This document shows, in pieces, positions 14,674-23,141 of a DNA stretch of 41,510 nt. Both the position numbers and the translations under genes were made by a program. Below the pieces are notes generated by a model. That model saw only the letters and a list, made by a program, of their open reading frames with translations, was not told where the DNA came from and made no database searches. Position 1 is the first letter of the stretch. Every line of letters starts with the position of its first letter. The stretch covers positions 1 to 41,510 of the forward strand of contig DAOUBP010000037.1 in NCBI GenBank assembly GCA_034432655.1, in the 5' to 3' direction. The stretch is from DAOUBP01 sp034432655 (GTDB lineage: Bacteria; Chloroflexota; Anaerolineae; CG2-30-64-16).

Positions 14674-16289
14674 GCTCGCTCCAGCCGATCGAGCCCCAGG
14701 ATCCCGCCATAGATCTGTTCGTCCAACAGCGCCTGGCGCAGGCTCTGGCCCCAAAGAAGGGGGCGTTGGCCCTTCCAACGCCGCTGCGCGAAGTCGGCCA
14801 GGGCTGCGGTGGCCTGGGCCGCGTCATGGCTGCCCAGATCGTGGAGGATGCCGACAGCGCGATAGCCGCAGAAACCGCCCTGACACGGCCCCATGCCCAG
14901 CCGCAGGTCGCGGCGCAGGTCATCCAGGATCCACGGCGCAGTGACATCCGGATGTTTGCGAGCGGCATTCTCCAATTCGTCCCGGGTTACGATCTCGCAT
15001 TCGCAAATCAGGCCGGTCTTGGTGGGGGCTTCTTCCAGGCTTTCCAGCCGGTGGCCCAGCGTGTGTCTGCGGATTGCGGATTGCGAATCCCGAATTGCGA
15101 AACTGCGACGAGGTTTTCCTGGTTCTGAAACCCGAAATCCGAAATCCGAAATCCGAAATGTCCTTGTAGTACAGGGCCTGGTGATGCCCAGGTGCGCGCA
15201 AACCACATCGGCCGCGCGCTCGGCCATCAACCGATAGGTGGTGAATTTGCCGCCCACTACCGTGACCAGCCCGCCCACGCCGTCGCGCGTGGCGTGATCC
15301 AGCACGGCAAAGGTGCGTTTGGCCTCGCGGCCCTCGGCGCCGGTTCCTTCTTCGTAGAGGGGGCGTACGCCGGCCCATGCGCGCAGCGCGCGTGCCTGGC
15401 TGAAACCGGGCACCAGCTTTTCCCCCTCTTCCAGCATCTTATGCACTTCCCACATCTGCACGCTGGTGTCATTGGGATCGGCCACCGTGACCGAGGTGGT
15501 GCCGATAACGGCGACGGTCCCTACCGGCACCAGGATGTCGCCATCGCCGGGCGGGTGCAGCCGGTTGATAATGGTGTTGACGAAACGGTAGGCCATGGCG
15601 ACCATGGTGCCTTTGCTGGGGCGCACCGTCACCGGGCAGCCGGCCATGGCTGCAATCTGCCCGGCCCAGGCACCGGCCGCGTTGACGACCATGGCCGCCG
15701 CGACGTGCAGTTGTTCGCCCGTGCGCCGACGGCGTAATGTTGCACCGGTGACGCGGCCGCCTTGCACCGTCAGGCCGATCACCTCGTGGTAAGTGAACAC
15801 CGAGCCGCCGTGGGCTTCGATGGCAGCACCCAACGCCGTGAGAATATCAAAGGAGTCGCACGCCGCATCGGGCACGCGAAAAACGCGGCTGATCCGTGGG
15901 TTGAGGGCCGGCTCTTCTTTCAACGCCCGCGCCGGGCTGATCTCCTCGGCCGGGATGCCACATGCCCGACAGGCGGCCACCCATTGCTCCGCATAGGCGG
16001 GATCGTCCTCTGGGGTTTGGACGAAGAAGCCGCCCGTGTCTTCAATTGCATGGGGCGCGATCTCACGCAGGATACGGTTTTCCTCGCTGCACTCGCGCGC
16101 GGACTCAGGATCGCGCACGGCATAGCGGCCACCGGAGTGGAGCAGGCCGTGATAGCGGCCTGAAGTGCCGTCGGTCAGGTCGGCGCGTTCGACCAGCGCC
16201 ACTTTCAGCCCGCGTAACCCCAGGTCGAGGGCCGTGCCCGCGCCTGTCGCGCCACCGCCAATAACGATGACATCAAAGTCTTGAGGCAT
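14670..16289 (-). CDS. glpA: Anaerobic glycerol-3-phosphate dehydrogenase subunit A
   Basis: The 539-residue FAD enzyme oxidises sn-glycerol-3-phosphate to dihydroxyacetone phosphate. It shows the FAD motif GGGATGAG (11-18), the TSGRYHGLLHSGGRYA substrate segment (about 42-57) and a C-terminal BFD-like 2Fe-2S domain with CEC near 430 and GPCQGGFC near 463. The BFD domain marks GlpA rather than the aerobic GlpD. Residues about 377-407, between the FAD and BFD domains, are encoded by two 7-bp-periodic arrays and read FRISDFGFRVS and FAIRDSQSAIR. The frame is intact, so an inserted linker is likely. ATG 16289 begins MPQDFDVIVIGGG. Confidence 0.92.
   Translation of the reverse strand: MPQDFDVIVIGGGATGAGTALDLGLRGLKVALVERADLTDGTSGRYHGLLHSGGRYAVRDPESARECSEENRILREIAPHAIEDTGGFFVQTPEDDPAYAEQWVAACRACGIPAEEISPARALKEEPALNPRISRVFRVPDAACDSFDILTALGAAIEAHGGSVFTYHEVIGLTVQGGRVTGATLRRRRTGEQLHVAAAMVVNAAGAWAGQIAAMAGCPVTVRPSKGTMVAMAYRFVNTIINRLHPPGDGDILVPVGTVAVIGTTSVTVADPNDTSVQMWEVHKMLEEGEKLVPGFSQARALRAWAGVRPLYEEGTGAEGREAKRTFAVLDHATRDGVGGLVTVVGGKFTTYRLMAERAADVVCAHLGITRPCTTRTFRISDFGFRVSEPGKPRRSFAIRDSQSAIRRHTLGHRLESLEEAPTKTGLICECEIVTRDELENAARKHPDVTAPWILDDLRRDLRLGMGPCQGGFCGYRAVGILHDLGSHDAAQATAALADFAQRRWKGQRPLLWGQSLRQALLDEQIYGGILGLDRLERA
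15069..15159. repeat. Inverted pair of 7-bp arrays inside glpA
   Basis: The left array 15069-15110 has units GCGGATT, GCGGATT, GCGAATC, CCGAATT, GCGAAAC, TGCGACG. The right array 15125-15159 has CTGAAAC then four perfect CCGAAAT units. The first left units and the right array are in opposite orientation. Both are in the coding frame of glpA. Confidence 0.9.
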
Positions 16290-16327
16290 GTCGGTTCTTC
16301 TATGCAACGATAACGGGAATTCTCACT

Positions 16328-17824
16328 TCACTCGTCCAGCCAATGCATGGCGCGTGTGACAGCCTTTTTCCAGCCGCGATATAGCCTGGCGCGGGTAGCT
16401 TCATCCATCTTCGGCTGCCAGATGCGACCTGCCTGCCAGTTCGCCCGCAGGTCGTCCAGGTTGGTCCAGTAGCCCACAGCCAGGCCGGCCGCATAGGCCG
16501 CGCCCAAGGCGGTCGTCTCGGAGACCACCGGCCGCACGACGGGCACCCCCAGCAGATCGGCCTGGAATTGCATCAGTAATTCGTTCCCCACCATACCGCC
16601 ATCCACCTTAAGCGCGGTCAGCCTGACCCCGGAGTCTTGCTCCATGGCTTCCAGCACCTCGCGCGTCTGATAGGCGGTGGCCTCTAGCGCGGCCCGGCAG
16701 ATGTGGCCCTTAGTGATGTAACGGGTCAGGCCGATAATCAGGCCGCGCGCGTCCGCTTGCCAGTAGGGTGCGAAAAGGCCGGAGAAAGCGGGCACGAAGT
16801 AGATGCCCCCGCTGTCGGGCACCTCGCGGGCGTAGTCTTCCACGTGTTTGGAGAAATCGAAGAAGTCCAGATTGTCACGCAGCCATTGCACCAACGCACC
16901 GGTGATGGCGATGGAACCCTCCAGCGCGTAAACGGCCGGCCCATCCCCCAGCTTGTAGGCCACAGTGGTCAACAGGCCGTGCTTGCTGGGCACGGCCATA
17001 GTGCCGGTGTTCAACAACATGAAACAGCCGGTGCCATAGGTGTTCTTGGCCTCGCCCACAGCGAAACAAGTCTGGCCGACCAGGGCCGCTTGCTGGTCGC
17101 CCAGGTCACCGCACACAGGTACTTTGCCCAACGCATAGCCGTAGATGGCGGGATCGCTGGATGGTCGGATCTGCGGCAACATCTGGCGCGGGATGCCGAA
17201 GACGCGGAGGATGTCGTCGTCCCAGTCCAGCGTGCGCAGGTTCATCAGCATGGTGCGGCTGGCGTTGGTGACATCGGTGACGTGCACGCCGCCGCCGGCC
17301 CCGCCCGTCAGGTTCCAGATGATCCAGGTGTCCATGTTGCCGAAGACGGCCTCCCCGCGCTCGGCGGCCGCGCGCAGGCCGGGGACGTTCTCCAGCAGCC
17401 AGCGGAGTTTTGGCCCGGAGAAGTAGGTGGCCAGGGGCAGGCCGACCTGTTCCCGGAAGCGGTCCTGGCCCAATCCCTGGCCCAGCTCCGCACAGATTTT
17501 GTCGGTGCGGGTATCCTGCCAGACGATGGCGTTGTAGTAAGGCTTGCCGGTTTTCGGGTCCCACACCACCGTCGTCTCACGCTGATTGGTGACCCCGATG
17601 GCAACCAGGTCTTTAGGCGCCAGATCAGCTTTGGCCAGCGCCGCCCGCAGGACCTCCTGGGTACGTGCCCAGACCTCCAGCGGGTCGTGTTCGACCCAGC
17701 CGGCCTGCGGATAGATCTGGGTGTGCTCAAGTTGATGGGCGCTGATGACGCTTCCGCTGTGGTCAAAGATCATGCAGCGGGTACTGGTGGTACCTTGATC
17801 AATGGCGGCAACGTAGCGGGTCAT
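16328..17824 (-). CDS. glpK: Glycerol kinase
   Basis: The 498-residue FGGY-family kinase phosphorylates glycerol to sn-glycerol-3-phosphate with ATP. It shows AAIDQGTTSTRCMIFD (6-21), NQRETTVVWD (about 80) and a C-terminal LKVDGGMVGNELLMQFQADLL FGGY signature region (about 402). Length matches the family. The start lies three bases after the rubrerythrin stop and the stop is 38 bases before glpA, placing kinase and dehydrogenase in one operon. Confidence 0.95.
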   Translation of the reverse strand: MTRYVAAIDQGTTSTRCMIFDHSGSVISAHQLEHTQIYPQAGWVEHDPLEVWARTQEVLRAALAKADLAPKDLVAIGVTNQRETTVVWDPKTGKPYYNAIVWQDTRTDKICAELGQGLGQDRFREQVGLPLATYFSGPKLRWLLENVPGLRAAAERGEAVFGNMDTWIIWNLTGGAGGGVHVTDVTNASRTMLMNLRTLDWDDDILRVFGIPRQMLPQIRPSSDPAIYGYALGKVPVCGDLGDQQAALVGQTCFAVGEAKNTYGTGCFMLLNTGTMAVPSKHGLLTTVAYKLGDGPAVYALEGSIAITGALVQWLRDNLDFFDFSKHVEDYAREVPDSGGIYFVPAFSGLFAPYWQADARGLIIGLTRYITKGHICRAALEATAYQTREVLEAMEQDSGVRLTALKVDGGMVGNELLMQFQADLLGVPVVRPVVSETTALGAAYAAGLAVGYWTNLDDLRANWQAGRIWQPKMDEATRARLYRGWKKAVTRAMHWLDE

Positions 17825-17827
17825 GGC

Positions 17828-18331
17828 TCAAAACTCGCGGAACAGTTTCTTCAGCGCGTTGCAAATCGGGCAGTTGTCCGGCGGTTCATCCCCCTCCATG
17901 GTGTAACCGCACACGGAGCACACCCAGACCTTGGGCAACGCCACATCCTGGCCGTTGGCCACTGCCTCACGGGCCTGAGTGTAGAGTTGGGCGTGGACTT
18001 TTTCGGCCGCCATGGCGTCTTCCATGCTGCCCCGCGCGCGTTTCTCTTCCTCTTGTTCGGCGACGCCAATGAACTCAGGGTACATGGTGGTGATCTCATA
18101 GGTTTCGCCGGCCAACGCGGCCTCCAGGTTGGCCAGGGTCTTACCGACCCCCAGCGCACGCAAATGATTGGTGGCATGTACCTGTTCGGAGTAAGAAGCC
18201 GCGCGGAACAGCCGGGCTACGTTGGGCAGCTTTTCCCGTTCGGCCAGCTCGGCGAAGAGCGCATACTTCACGTGTGCCTGGCTCTCGCCGGCGAAGGCGT
18301 CAAGCAGGTTTTTCAAGGTCATCTCTTTCAT
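17828..18331 (-). CDS. rbr: Rubrerythrin
   Basis: The 167-residue protein has an N-terminal four-helix diiron domain (ESQAHVKYALFAELAE and EEEKRARGSMEDAMAAEKVHAQLY with E-x2-H ligands). A C-terminal rubredoxin knuckle has CSVCGY (about 137) and CPICNA (about 154). It reduces hydrogen peroxide with electrons from rubredoxin or NAD(P)H. It is first in the glp operon, three bases before glpK, with GGAGGA before the ATG. This suggests oxidative protection of the oxygen-sensitive GlpABC flavin/iron-sulfur complex. Confidence 0.92.
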   Translation of the reverse strand: MKEMTLKNLLDAFAGESQAHVKYALFAELAEREKLPNVARLFRAASYSEQVHATNHLRALGVGKTLANLEAALAGETYEITTMYPEFIGVAEQEEEKRARGSMEDAMAAEKVHAQLYTQAREAVANGQDVALPKVWVCSVCGYTMEGDEPPDNCPICNALKKLFREF

Positions 18332-18381
18332 GGATTCCTCCTGGGTGCTTGAGTCGGAATGGGGTGAGATGTTGTGTCTTG

Positions 18382-18405
18382 TTGTCGGGGCCGACCCCGC
18401 GACAA
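18382..18405. repeat. Hairpin in the rubrerythrin leader
   Basis: On the minus strand TTGTC-GC-GGGG pairs with CCCCGACAA around TCGG, with a two-base bulge. It lies about 50 bases before the rubrerythrin ATG. There is no T-run. Confidence 0.4.
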
Positions 18406-18415
18406 TCCGCGGCTA

Positions 18416-18454
18416 GCTTAGCATGTGATGCGCAGCTCGTAAATGATGCTAAGC
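18416..18454. promoter_or_regulatory. 9-bp inverted repeat upstream of the rbr-glp operon
   Basis: GCTTAGCAT (18416-18424) and ATGCTAAGC (18446-18454) are perfect inverted arms 21 bases apart, 85-123 bases upstream of the rubrerythrin start. The spacing puts arm centres about three helical turns apart, compatible with an operator. No convincing -10/-35 pair was found beside it. Confidence 0.4.
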
Positions 18455-18542
18455 ATATCGCGCGGAGGAAGATCTGAACAGGGGATTTTGTGCTGTTGCC
18501 TGCACCGTGGCATTGCGTCTCGCAAGTGAGCATTGAGCGCCA

Positions 18543-19181
18543 CTACGCGCTGTTCTCTCGTTTTGTGAACCTCAGTTTGGGGGCGCGTGGCTCGGTGCCG
18601 GCCAGCAGGCGTTTAATGTTGGGGCGCAGCGCCCAGACGACGGCCAACGCGGCGGCTACGCCATACAGCACGTGCAGCCAATTGCCCTGCCCTAATGCGG
18701 CGCGGATGGCAAGGGTGATGGGGATCACCACCGCGACGATCAGGGAAGTGACCGAGGCATAGCCGATAACGTTCAGCCCGAACGGCAACAAAGGGATCAA
18801 CCAGATCGCCGATAGCGGCCAGATCGCGATGCACGCGCCGACGTTGGGTGCCGTGCCGGCCCCGCCCCGGAAACCCACGTAGACCGACCAGTTGTGGCCG
18901 ACCACTGCAGCCAGAGCGGCCAACACGTCGCCCCACACCGCCCCGCCGGTGATCCAGCGCGCCACCAGCACCGCCAGAGCCCCTTTCAGGATGTCACCGG
19001 CGCCGGTCAACACGCCGGCCACCGTACCGCCGGCCCGCAGCGCGTTGGTGCCACCGGTACGGCCGCTGCCCTGCCGCCGGATGTCCTGCCGTTTGATGAA
19101 CCAGATCACCAGGTAGCCGACCGGTATGGCGCCCAGCAAATAGCCGGCAACCGCTGACAACATCAATTGATACCACGTCAT
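18543..19181 (-). CDS. plsY: Glycerol-3-phosphate acyltransferase PlsY-like
   Basis: The 212-residue integral membrane protein has about five to six helices. It matches PlsY motif 1 (RRQGSGRTGGTNALRAGG, about 35-52) and motif 3 (PNIKRLLAGTE, about 189). Motif 2 reads GFRGGAGTAPN (103-113), with alanine at 108 where the family usually has lysine in GGKG. PlsY transfers an acyl group from acyl-phosphate to glycerol-3-phosphate, the first step of phospholipid synthesis. The adjacent glp operon supplies or consumes the same substrate. The motif 2 change leaves activity uncertain. Confidence 0.8.
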   Translation of the reverse strand: MTWYQLMLSAVAGYLLGAIPVGYLVIWFIKRQDIRRQGSGRTGGTNALRAGGTVAGVLTGAGDILKGALAVLVARWITGGAVWGDVLAALAAVVGHNWSVYVGFRGGAGTAPNVGACIAIWPLSAIWLIPLLPFGLNVIGYASVTSLIVAVVIPITLAIRAALGQGNWLHVLYGVAAALAVVWALRPNIKRLLAGTEPRAPKLRFTKRENSA

Positions 19182-19251
19182 TGCGCCAGAGCCCTCTTCC
19201 TGCTGAGGTTTTCATTTATAGACAACACGTGATCGCCACGTAAGTTGCGCA

Positions 19252-19992
19252 CTACCGGTCCAGGATATTGCTGAGGAAGAGTTTGGTGCGTTCATGTTTG
19301 GGCCTGTTGAATACCTCGTCGGGCGTGCCTTCTTCGACGATTTTGCCGAAATCCATGAACACAACGCGGCGGGCGGCCGCACGCGCGAATCCCATCTCGT
19401 GGGTCACACACAACATGGTCATCCCGCTCTTGGCCAGGTCGAGCATCACATCCAGCACCTCTTTGATCATCTCGGGGTCCAGCGCGCTGGTGGGTTCGTC
19501 AAAAAGCATGATCTTCGGGTCCATGGCCAGGGCGCGCGCAATGGCCACGCGCTGTTGCTGGCCGCCAGAGAGTTGCCCGGGGTAAGCGTCGGCCTTTTCG
19601 GGGATGCCGACACGCTCCAACAACGCCCGTGCCTTGCGCTCTGCCTCAGCCGGGTCGCGCCTGCGCACTACACGCTGGGCCAGGGTGATATTCTGCAAGG
19701 CGGTCAGGTGCGGGAACAGGTTGAACTGCTGGAAAACCATGCCCACTTCGGCGCGTACAGCGTTGATATCGGTGGATTTGTGGGTCAGGTGGATGCCATC
19801 CACGATGATTTCACCCGAGTTGACCGGCTCCAGATGATTGATGGTGCGCAACAAGGTGGATTTGCCGGAGCCGCTGGGGCCGATGATGACTACCACCTCA
19901 CCCGGCATCACGTCCAAGCTCACGTCGTCCAGGGCGTGTACCCGGCCAAACCATTTGTGGACGTGTTTGATCTCGATAATCTTGTCCGGCAT
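19252..19992 (-). CDS. Polar amino-acid ABC transporter ATPase (GlnQ type)
   Basis: The 246-residue ATPase has Walker A GPSGSGKST (38-46), signature LSGGQQQRVAIARALAMDP (about 140-158) and Walker B IMLFDEPTSALDPEM. It is typical of GlnQ/HisP/ArtP. It begins three bases after the GlnP-type permease. It is the only ATPase encoded in the operon, which also contains two dipeptide-type permeases; whether it energises only the GlnP permease or both is not determinable here. Confidence 0.92.
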   Translation of the reverse strand: MPDKIIEIKHVHKWFGRVHALDDVSLDVMPGEVVVIIGPSGSGKSTLLRTINHLEPVNSGEIIVDGIHLTHKSTDINAVRAEVGMVFQQFNLFPHLTALQNITLAQRVVRRRDPAEAERKARALLERVGIPEKADAYPGQLSGGQQQRVAIARALAMDPKIMLFDEPTSALDPEMIKEVLDVMLDLAKSGMTMLCVTHEMGFARAAARRVVFMDFGKIVEEGTPDEVFNRPKHERTKLFLSNILDR

Positions 19993-19995
19993 GTC

Positions 19996-20856
19996 TCACC
20001 TCTTTTCCACAGCAAGCCGGCGCTCGATCGCCGTGCTGACGCGCGTGAAGAACAGCGTCAGGATCAGGTAGATCAAAGCCACCATCGTAAACGTGTCGAA
20101 GCTCAAGAAACTGCGCGCCACAAACTCACGGCCGCGGCGGGTGAGATCGGACACCGCCAGCACCGAGACCAACGAAGAGTCCTTGAGCAGGGTCACGAAC
20201 TCGTTGCCGATCGGCGGCAGGATCACCCGCACGGCCTGGGGCAGGATGATGTAGCGCATGGCCTGGACGTAACTCATGCCCAGGGAGCGGGCGGCCTCCA
20301 TCTGTCCTTTGGGGATGGATTGGATGCCGGCGCGGAAGACTTCAGTCATATAGGCCCCGTAGGCTACCGTGAAGCCGATGACGGCCGCGGTGAACGGCGG
20401 GATCTTCATGTCCAGGATCACCTGGCCGGCGGCCGGGTTGAAACCCACCACCCATTGCCCCAGGCTATCTCGCAGCTGCGGCAGGGCATACCAGATCCAC
20501 AACAGCCACACCAACACGGGGATGCCACGCACGACCTCGACATACAGGGAAGAGACACCGTTTAGAATCCGGCTGCTGGTTACCCGGGCGATGCCGCCGA
20601 TCATACCCACCAGGAGGATGAAGAGAAATGAAACCACGGTGAGCCTGAGGGTAACGACAATGCCGTCTTGCAGGAACTCGAAGATGCGGCGATAGGGTTC
20701 CGGTACGAAAAAGATCATGCTGGCGACCAGGGCCATGACTGCCAGGAAGAGCAGCCACCAGCGATCGAACCGCGCCCAGCGCCCCCGTTCTCTGGGTTGG
20801 AACCCGGCCACCGGGCCAGGACTGGGGTATGCCGTTGGTTTGGACAGGTCTGGCAC
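19996..20856 (-). CDS. Polar amino-acid ABC permease (GlnP/HisM type)
   Basis: The 286-residue membrane protein has a 40-residue hydrophilic N-terminus and about five or six helices. Family landmarks are YVEVVRGIPVLVWLLWIWY (about 105-123) and the EAA loop EVFRAGIQSIPKGQMEAARSLGM (about 171-193). GTG start preceded by AGGAGG. It lies 127 bases downstream of dppC; copy B of the 40-bp dispersed repeat occupies part of the gap. Expected to act as a homodimer with the GlnQ-type ATPase. Confidence 0.9.
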   Translation of the reverse strand: MPDLSKPTAYPSPGPVAGFQPRERGRWARFDRWWLLFLAVMALVASMIFFVPEPYRRIFEFLQDGIVVTLRLTVVSFLFILLVGMIGGIARVTSSRILNGVSSLYVEVVRGIPVLVWLLWIWYALPQLRDSLGQWVVGFNPAAGQVILDMKIPPFTAAVIGFTVAYGAYMTEVFRAGIQSIPKGQMEAARSLGMSYVQAMRYIILPQAVRVILPPIGNEFVTLLKDSSLVSVLAVSDLTRRGREFVARSFLSFDTFTMVALIYLILTLFFTRVSTAIERRLAVEKR

Positions 20857-20910
20857 TTGAAGTTCCTCCTTAAGGTTGATCGGACGATGGAAGCGATTGC
20901 CGTATTGATG

Positions 20911-20950
20911 CGGCGTCTGGCAGGATGAAAAGGACGTTCAAGTGCGCTCG
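20911..20950. repeat. 40-bp dispersed repeat, copy B
   Basis: This copy is collinear with 301-340, 33 of 40 bases identical. The palindrome perfect in copy A has decayed here to six of eight possible pairs, two of them G-U. It sits in the spacer between the dipeptide-type permease and the GlnP-type permease, at the downstream border of the dipeptide module. Confidence 0.6.
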
Positions 20951-20983
20951 CTCCCCCGCCTTGCTGGGATCGTCGTCAGGCCC

Positions 20984-21913
20984 CTACTTGCGCAGTCGTG
21001 GGTCCAGTGCGTCACGCAGGCCGTCTCCCAAGAGGTTAAAGCCCAACACCGTCAGCATGATGGCAAAGCCGGGGAAGAACACCAGGTGCGGAGCTGTGAA
21101 CACCTGATTGCGCTCTGCGCCCAACATCGAGCCCCATTCGGCCATCGGCGGTTGCGCGCCCAGGCCCAGGAACGACAGCGCTGCAGCATCCAGAATGGCG
21201 GTGGCGATGCCCAAGGTGCCCTGCACGATCAGCGGGGTCAAGGTGTGAGGCAGGATGCTGCGGAAAAGGATGCGGCCGGGCGGCACACCGATCGCACGAT
21301 CGGCCAGCACGAAATCCCACTCCTTGATCGTCAGCACGCTGGCGCGCGCGACGCGCGCATAGGCCGGGATGGACACAATGCCGATGGCCAGCAAGGCGTT
21401 GATCAGCCCTTCACCCAGCACGGTGACAATGGCGATGGCCAATAGCAGGGCAGGGAAGGCCAGCAGCACGTCCATGAAGCGCATGATGGCATTGTCCACC
21501 CAGCCGCCCACGAAGCCGGCCAGCGCGCCGAACAGGGTGCCGACCAGGATGGCAAAGCCGACCGTGGTGAAGCCGATCACCAGGGACACCCGTGCACCGT
21601 ATAGTATCCGGCTGAAGAAGTCACGCACGTTGCCGTCGAGCCCCATGATGTGTTGCGGTTGATCGGCCGGACAGCCCAGCAAGTGGATGCAGGGCGGCTG
21701 GCGCTTTTTGACGTTTTCAATCCCGATCAGCACTTGATTCGGATCATAGGGGGCCAGGAGCGGAGCGAAAAGCGCGACAAAGGTGAGGATGGCCAGGATC
21801 ACCATGCCGGCGATGGCGGATTTGGTGCGCATCAGGGCGCGCAGCGCGTCTTGAGTGGGGCTGCGTGGGCTGCGCAGCTCTGCTTGGATAGCGGGTGTCT
21901 GGGAAATCGTCAT
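20984..21913 (-). CDS. Dipeptide/oligopeptide-type ABC permease DppC-like
   Basis: The 309-residue membrane protein has a cytoplasmic N-terminus, a first helix at about 34-55, then a soluble loop before five further helices. The EAA loop is DFVLADRAIGVPPGRILFRSILP (about 207-229). The extracytoplasmic loop has a C75-x5-C81 pair (PPCIHLLGCP), unlike enterobacterial DppC. The heterodimer partner is DppB, encoded 26 bases upstream. No DppD or DppF ATPase gene follows. Confidence 0.88.
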   Translation of the reverse strand: MTISQTPAIQAELRSPRSPTQDALRALMRTKSAIAGMVILAILTFVALFAPLLAPYDPNQVLIGIENVKKRQPPCIHLLGCPADQPQHIMGLDGNVRDFFSRILYGARVSLVIGFTTVGFAILVGTLFGALAGFVGGWVDNAIMRFMDVLLAFPALLLAIAIVTVLGEGLINALLAIGIVSIPAYARVARASVLTIKEWDFVLADRAIGVPPGRILFRSILPHTLTPLIVQGTLGIATAILDAAALSFLGLGAQPPMAEWGSMLGAERNQVFTAPHLVFFPGFAIMLTVLGFNLLGDGLRDALDPRLRK

Positions 21914-21939
21914 GGTCTCTCAGCGCTGTGAAACGTGTT

Positions 21940-23016
21940 CTAACCGAGCCGGACGCGCGGGTCGAGAAACACGTACAAAAGATCCACGAACAGGTTGATC
22001 ATCACATAGGCGGCTGCAATCACCAGGGTGAACCCTTGAACGATACTGTAATCTCGGGCCTGAATGGCATCGAACAGGATGCGACCGACCCCGGACAGGT
22101 TGAAGATGGTTTCGGTGAGCACAGCTCCGCCCAACAGGCTGCCCAGCGAAAGGCCGATGATTGTCACCACCGGGATGAGAGCGTTGCGCATCCCGTGACG
22201 CAGTACCACCGCGCGTTCTGCCAGGCCTTTCGCGCGCGCCGTCCGGATATAGTCCAGGCTGAGCACATCCAACAAGCTCGATCGGGTCATGCGCGCGATC
22301 AGAGCCAGGGGAATGGTGCCCAGGGCGACTGCGGGCAAGATCATATGCTTTGCCGTATCAAAGAAAGCCCGCCAGTTGCCGGTGATGAGCGAGTTGAACA
22401 GATGCATGTTCGACAAGAACATCAGGAATGAGTACAACGGCCCTTCTGTCACCGAGAGATTCCAGGCTTCGATCAACGAGGGCACAATCAGGCCGGGTGA
22501 ATTGCGTCCCGAAGGGGGCAGGGCAAAAGGTGTGTTCTTGAGGGTCAACGCAAAGATGTAGGCCAGCATCAGGCCAAGCCAGAAGACCGGCATGGAGACT
22601 CCGATGTTAGCGCCGATCATCGTGGCTACATCCACCAACGAGTTGCGACGGTAGGCTGACCACATCCCGGCCAGGATGCCGAAGGTGGTCGCAAACAGCA
22701 GCGCGCAGAGGGTGAGCTCTACCGTCACCGGCAGGCGTTCGACCAACAGTTGGGTCACCGGCCGGCCATAGCGGAACGATTGGCCGAGATCACCTTGCAA
22801 CACGTCTCTCAGATAAATCGCAAATTGGGTCGGGATCGGTTTATCCAGGCCGTAACGAGCGTTGAAAGCATCGCAGACCTGATCGGTCGCTTTCTCCCCC
22901 AACATCGCACGGCAGGGGTCCCCCGGCAAGAGGCGTGCCAGGGTGAAAGTGACGAACAGGATGCCGAACAGGACCGGAATGGCAGCAAGCAAGCGCTGGC
23001 CGATATAGCGAAACAT
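21940..23016 (-). CDS. Dipeptide/oligopeptide-type ABC permease DppB-like
   Basis: The 358-residue membrane protein starts MFRYIGQRLLAAIPVLFGI, the standard DppB/OppB first helix. It has the RLLPGDP motif (28-34) and the EAA loop DYIRTARAKGLAERAVVLRHGMRNALIP (about 251-278). It is about 20 residues longer than usual, owing to a Cys-containing extracytoplasmic loop after helix 1 (C35, C48) and a longer central loop. It is separated from the fused binding-protein gene by 125 bases holding an inverted repeat array. Confidence 0.9.
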   Translation of the reverse strand: MFRYIGQRLLAAIPVLFGILFVTFTLARLLPGDPCRAMLGEKATDQVCDAFNARYGLDKPIPTQFAIYLRDVLQGDLGQSFRYGRPVTQLLVERLPVTVELTLCALLFATTFGILAGMWSAYRRNSLVDVATMIGANIGVSMPVFWLGLMLAYIFALTLKNTPFALPPSGRNSPGLIVPSLIEAWNLSVTEGPLYSFLMFLSNMHLFNSLITGNWRAFFDTAKHMILPAVALGTIPLALIARMTRSSLLDVLSLDYIRTARAKGLAERAVVLRHGMRNALIPVVTIIGLSLGSLLGGAVLTETIFNLSGVGRILFDAIQARDYSIVQGFTLVIAAAYVMINLFVDLLYVFLDPRVRLG

Positions 23017-23055
23017 GATGCTCTCGGTTGAGGAGGGATGAACAACGAGTAGAAA

Positions 23056-23124
23056 TGGTAGATTGGTAAATTGGTTCCAGGCTGTGAGGCCCTATCCTAC
23101 CAATCTACCAATCTACCAATCTAC
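23056..23124. repeat. Inverted pair of 8-bp arrays after the fused binding-protein gene
   Basis: Left block GGTAGATTGGTAAATTGG (23058-23075) faces right block 23096-23124, built of the 8-mer CTACCAAT repeated three times. The two can form a long hairpin in the transcript between the binding-protein stop and dppB. It could stabilise the upstream mRNA or attenuate permease expression. No T-run. Confidence 0.7.
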
Positions 23125-23141
23125 TTGCTTACCAAACTGAC

